DNA of 64,000 bases from Candidatus Thorarchaeota archaeon MP8T_1 (GTDB lineage Archaea > Asgardarchaeota > Thorarchaeia > Thorarchaeales > Thorarchaeaceae). Made by a program: the position numbers and the translations under genes. Below are positions 62,749 through 64,000 of the stretch, piece by piece. Position 1 is the first letter of the stretch; each line of letters begins with the position of its first letter. The DNA lies in assembly GCA_002825465.1 (NCBI GenBank), contig PJER01000001.1, positions 157,865 through 221,864 of the forward strand, read 5' to 3'. The notes below the pieces were generated by a model. It was given only the letters and a program-made list of their open reading frames with translations, was not told the origin of the DNA and made no database searches.

Positions 62749-64000
62749 GTGCGGCTGTATACCAAGGTATGGCAATTACCAACCTATAGACAGATACTCA
62801 GTATTCTTGCTTTGTTAACAATCTGTACTTCGTTACTAGCAGCTGCAGCCAAGACTCTCACGATGATTTCTACAGATTTTCTTGGTACATGGTTTTGCTA
62901 TCTAATTCTACTTGGTGTTCCTGTATTTCTCGGGACCACTCTCCTCTATCTAATTGCCAGAGATAAAGGGTCACCAATGGATGCAAGGAGAACTGCAGGA
63001 GCTGTAATGTTTGGTCTTATCTTCTGGTTCATCTTTGGGATGATTGGAGTGATTGTTGATGGTGTTCTAGGAACATCAGGATATGAAACGAAATTTCTCT
63101 TCCTCGGAGCAAGTATTGCATATTTCATGTTTGCATTTCTCACAAATGGTCTCAGTGATCATTCGATGATTCGGAATTTCATAGGTGCTTTGAGTCCCGT
63201 CATCCTTTGGCTACTCCTTGAAATTTATTTACCAACTGTAAACCATGCACTTCCAAGCTTGGGAACATACTGGTATATCACGATTATATTGCTAGTTCTA
63301 ATTCCGTCGATTGTGGTATGGTATATCTATCGAGCTGTGAGTGTCCCATTCGAGAGAGACCTTGGAATTAATGGACCACAATTGCTTCGCGCATTTGGTC
63401 ACGATTATCTGGCAGATAACTCAGAACCTCTTGAAACAATTCTGACGAAGATATCTACAATTCAAAGTGTGCCTATGGAGATTATCATCTTCAAAGATGA
63501 GACTGAAGCTATTGCTTGCGGAATAATAGAATATGTGCATCCGGGCCCTTTCAGAGATATTGGTAGTAGTTCATTACCATCAACCATAATGAAACATATC
63601 AGAGAAAAGCATGGGATTCCAGCGTTTGTGCTACATGGTAGTTGCACGCATCATCAGAATCTCACTACGAAGAATGATTTTCCGAAGGTCCTAAATGAGA
63701 TCGATAGGTTGATTGAGGAAACAGAGACCTATCCCACAATTTCTGGTCCACATTGGACAGATGGTGATAAGTTCAAAGTATGGACATTATTTGCAGGTCC
63801 AGATGTTTTAACTATAAGTACCAGTGCTCCAGAGTTTACAGATGATATTTCCTTAGAAGTCGGATATGATACTGCAAATATGATTCGACAACAGAGTCCA
63901 GAGATTAAAGGAATCTCAATTGTTGATGCACACAATTGTATCAATGATGATGCAGTATCAGTAATGAGAGGAGATTCTGAAGCAAGTGAGTATGTTGGAA
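62749..64000 (+). CDS. DUF2070-family membrane protein, 5' part
   Basis: The gene runs past the window's right edge; about 417 residues visible. GTG 62749 with AAAGGAAACC is the best start; GTG 62719 and TTG 62668 are in frame upstream. Six or so hydrophobic helices (to about residue 200) are followed by a soluble domain with H-P-G-P-F-R-D-I-G-S-S-S-L-P and L-H-G-S-C-T-H-H-Q-N, matching the conserved H-P-G-P-F and H-G-(A/S)-x-T-H blocks of archaeal DUF2070 proteins. Function unknown in the family. Divergent from padR. Confidence 0.8.
   Translation, partial: MRLYTKVWQLPTYRQILSILALLTICTSLLAAAAKTLTMISTDFLGTWFCYLILLGVPVFLGTTLLYLIARDKGSPMDARRTAGAVMFGLIFWFIFGMIGVIVDGVLGTSGYETKFLFLGASIAYFMFAFLTNGLSDHSMIRNFIGALSPVILWLLLEIYLPTVNHALPSLGTYWYITIILLVLIPSIVVWYIYRAVSVPFERDLGINGPQLLRAFGHDYLADNSEPLETILTKISTIQSVPMEIIIFKDETEAIACGIIEYVHPGPFRDIGSSSLPSTIMKHIREKHGIPAFVLHGSCTHHQNLTTKNDFPKVLNEIDRLIEETETYPTISGPHWTDGDKFKVWTLFAGPDVLTISTSAPEFTDDISLEVGYDTANMIRQQSPEIKGISIVDAHNCINDDAVSVMRGDSEASEYVG

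Overview
The window reads as a chromosomal segment of an archaeon, most likely an Asgard-type (Thorarchaeota-like) lineage. Archaeal markers are a group II chaperonin (thermosome), the HMG-CoA synthase/thiolase/DUF35 gene trio, an archaeal-type GTP-dependent dephospho-CoA kinase domain, a DUF2070 protein and TATA-like promoters. A WD40 propeller protein, a ZPR1 zinc-finger protein, a longin-like N-terminal domain and many secreted proteins with Thr-rich stalks and a C-terminal membrane anchor fit Asgard archaea, but the lineage is inferred from gene content only. I see no rRNA, CRISPR array, IS element or prophage. Most of the window is ordinary, gene-dense chromosome.

Layout. 1-0.9 kb: 3' part of a beta-class DNA methyltransferase and a one-helix protein. 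0.9-7.4 kb (minus strand): sdhB, sdhA, a class II fumarase and korB/korA, a TCA-cycle segment from 2-oxoacid to malate. 7.5-10 kb: three paralogous membrane proteins around a V4R-like protein. 10.2-13.9 kb: thermosome, a P-loop protein, thioredoxin reductase. 14-15.5 kb: three tandem small membrane paralogues, the third frameshifted. 15.6-20.2 kb: secreted toroid-like protein, an unrecognised acidic protein, an AbrB-like protein, an asparagine-synthase-like PP-loop ATPase and a ThiS-like protein. 20.4-23.1 kb: mevalonate-pathway trio. 23-27 kb: two metallophosphoesterases, a PPAT-DPCK fusion for CoA synthesis, and NAD(P)HX repair. 28-32.5 kb: orphan substrate-binding protein and an NfnAB-type transhydrogenase. 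32.5-36 kb: MoxR AAA+/VWA-metallopeptidase pair. 36-42.4 kb: TauE permease, a degenerate AAA+ protein, SMC and a kleisin-like protein. 42.4-46.6 kb: MFS transporter preceded by four micro-ORFs, a kite-like tandem winged-helix protein, a zinc-ribbon protein and two paralogous structured RNA candidates. 46.6-54.9 kb: WD40 protein, proton pyrophosphatase, a giant surface protein joining a BMP-type binding domain to a phospholipase D domain, and two small zinc proteins. 54.9-57.9 kb: tRNA-Ala, ZPR1, longin-like protein, membrane protein. 57.9-64 kb: an asymmetric heterodimeric ABC exporter with its PadR regulator and operator, and a truncated DUF2070 gene.

The candidates I consider most novel are (i) the head-to-tail micro-ORF string in front of the MFS gene, where the first and last peptides are paralogues with mostly synonymous changes in their shared motif and stops are embedded in the next Shine-Dalgarno; (ii) two intergenic elements at 45.5 and 46.1 kb sharing a 17-nt core, a parallel promoter and a covarying hairpin; (iii) the SMC-kleisin operon led by a AAA+ protein that has lost its Walker A lysine; and (iv) the BMP-PLD and PPAT-DPCK fusions. 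All functional statements rest on motif recognition by eye; no database search was run.
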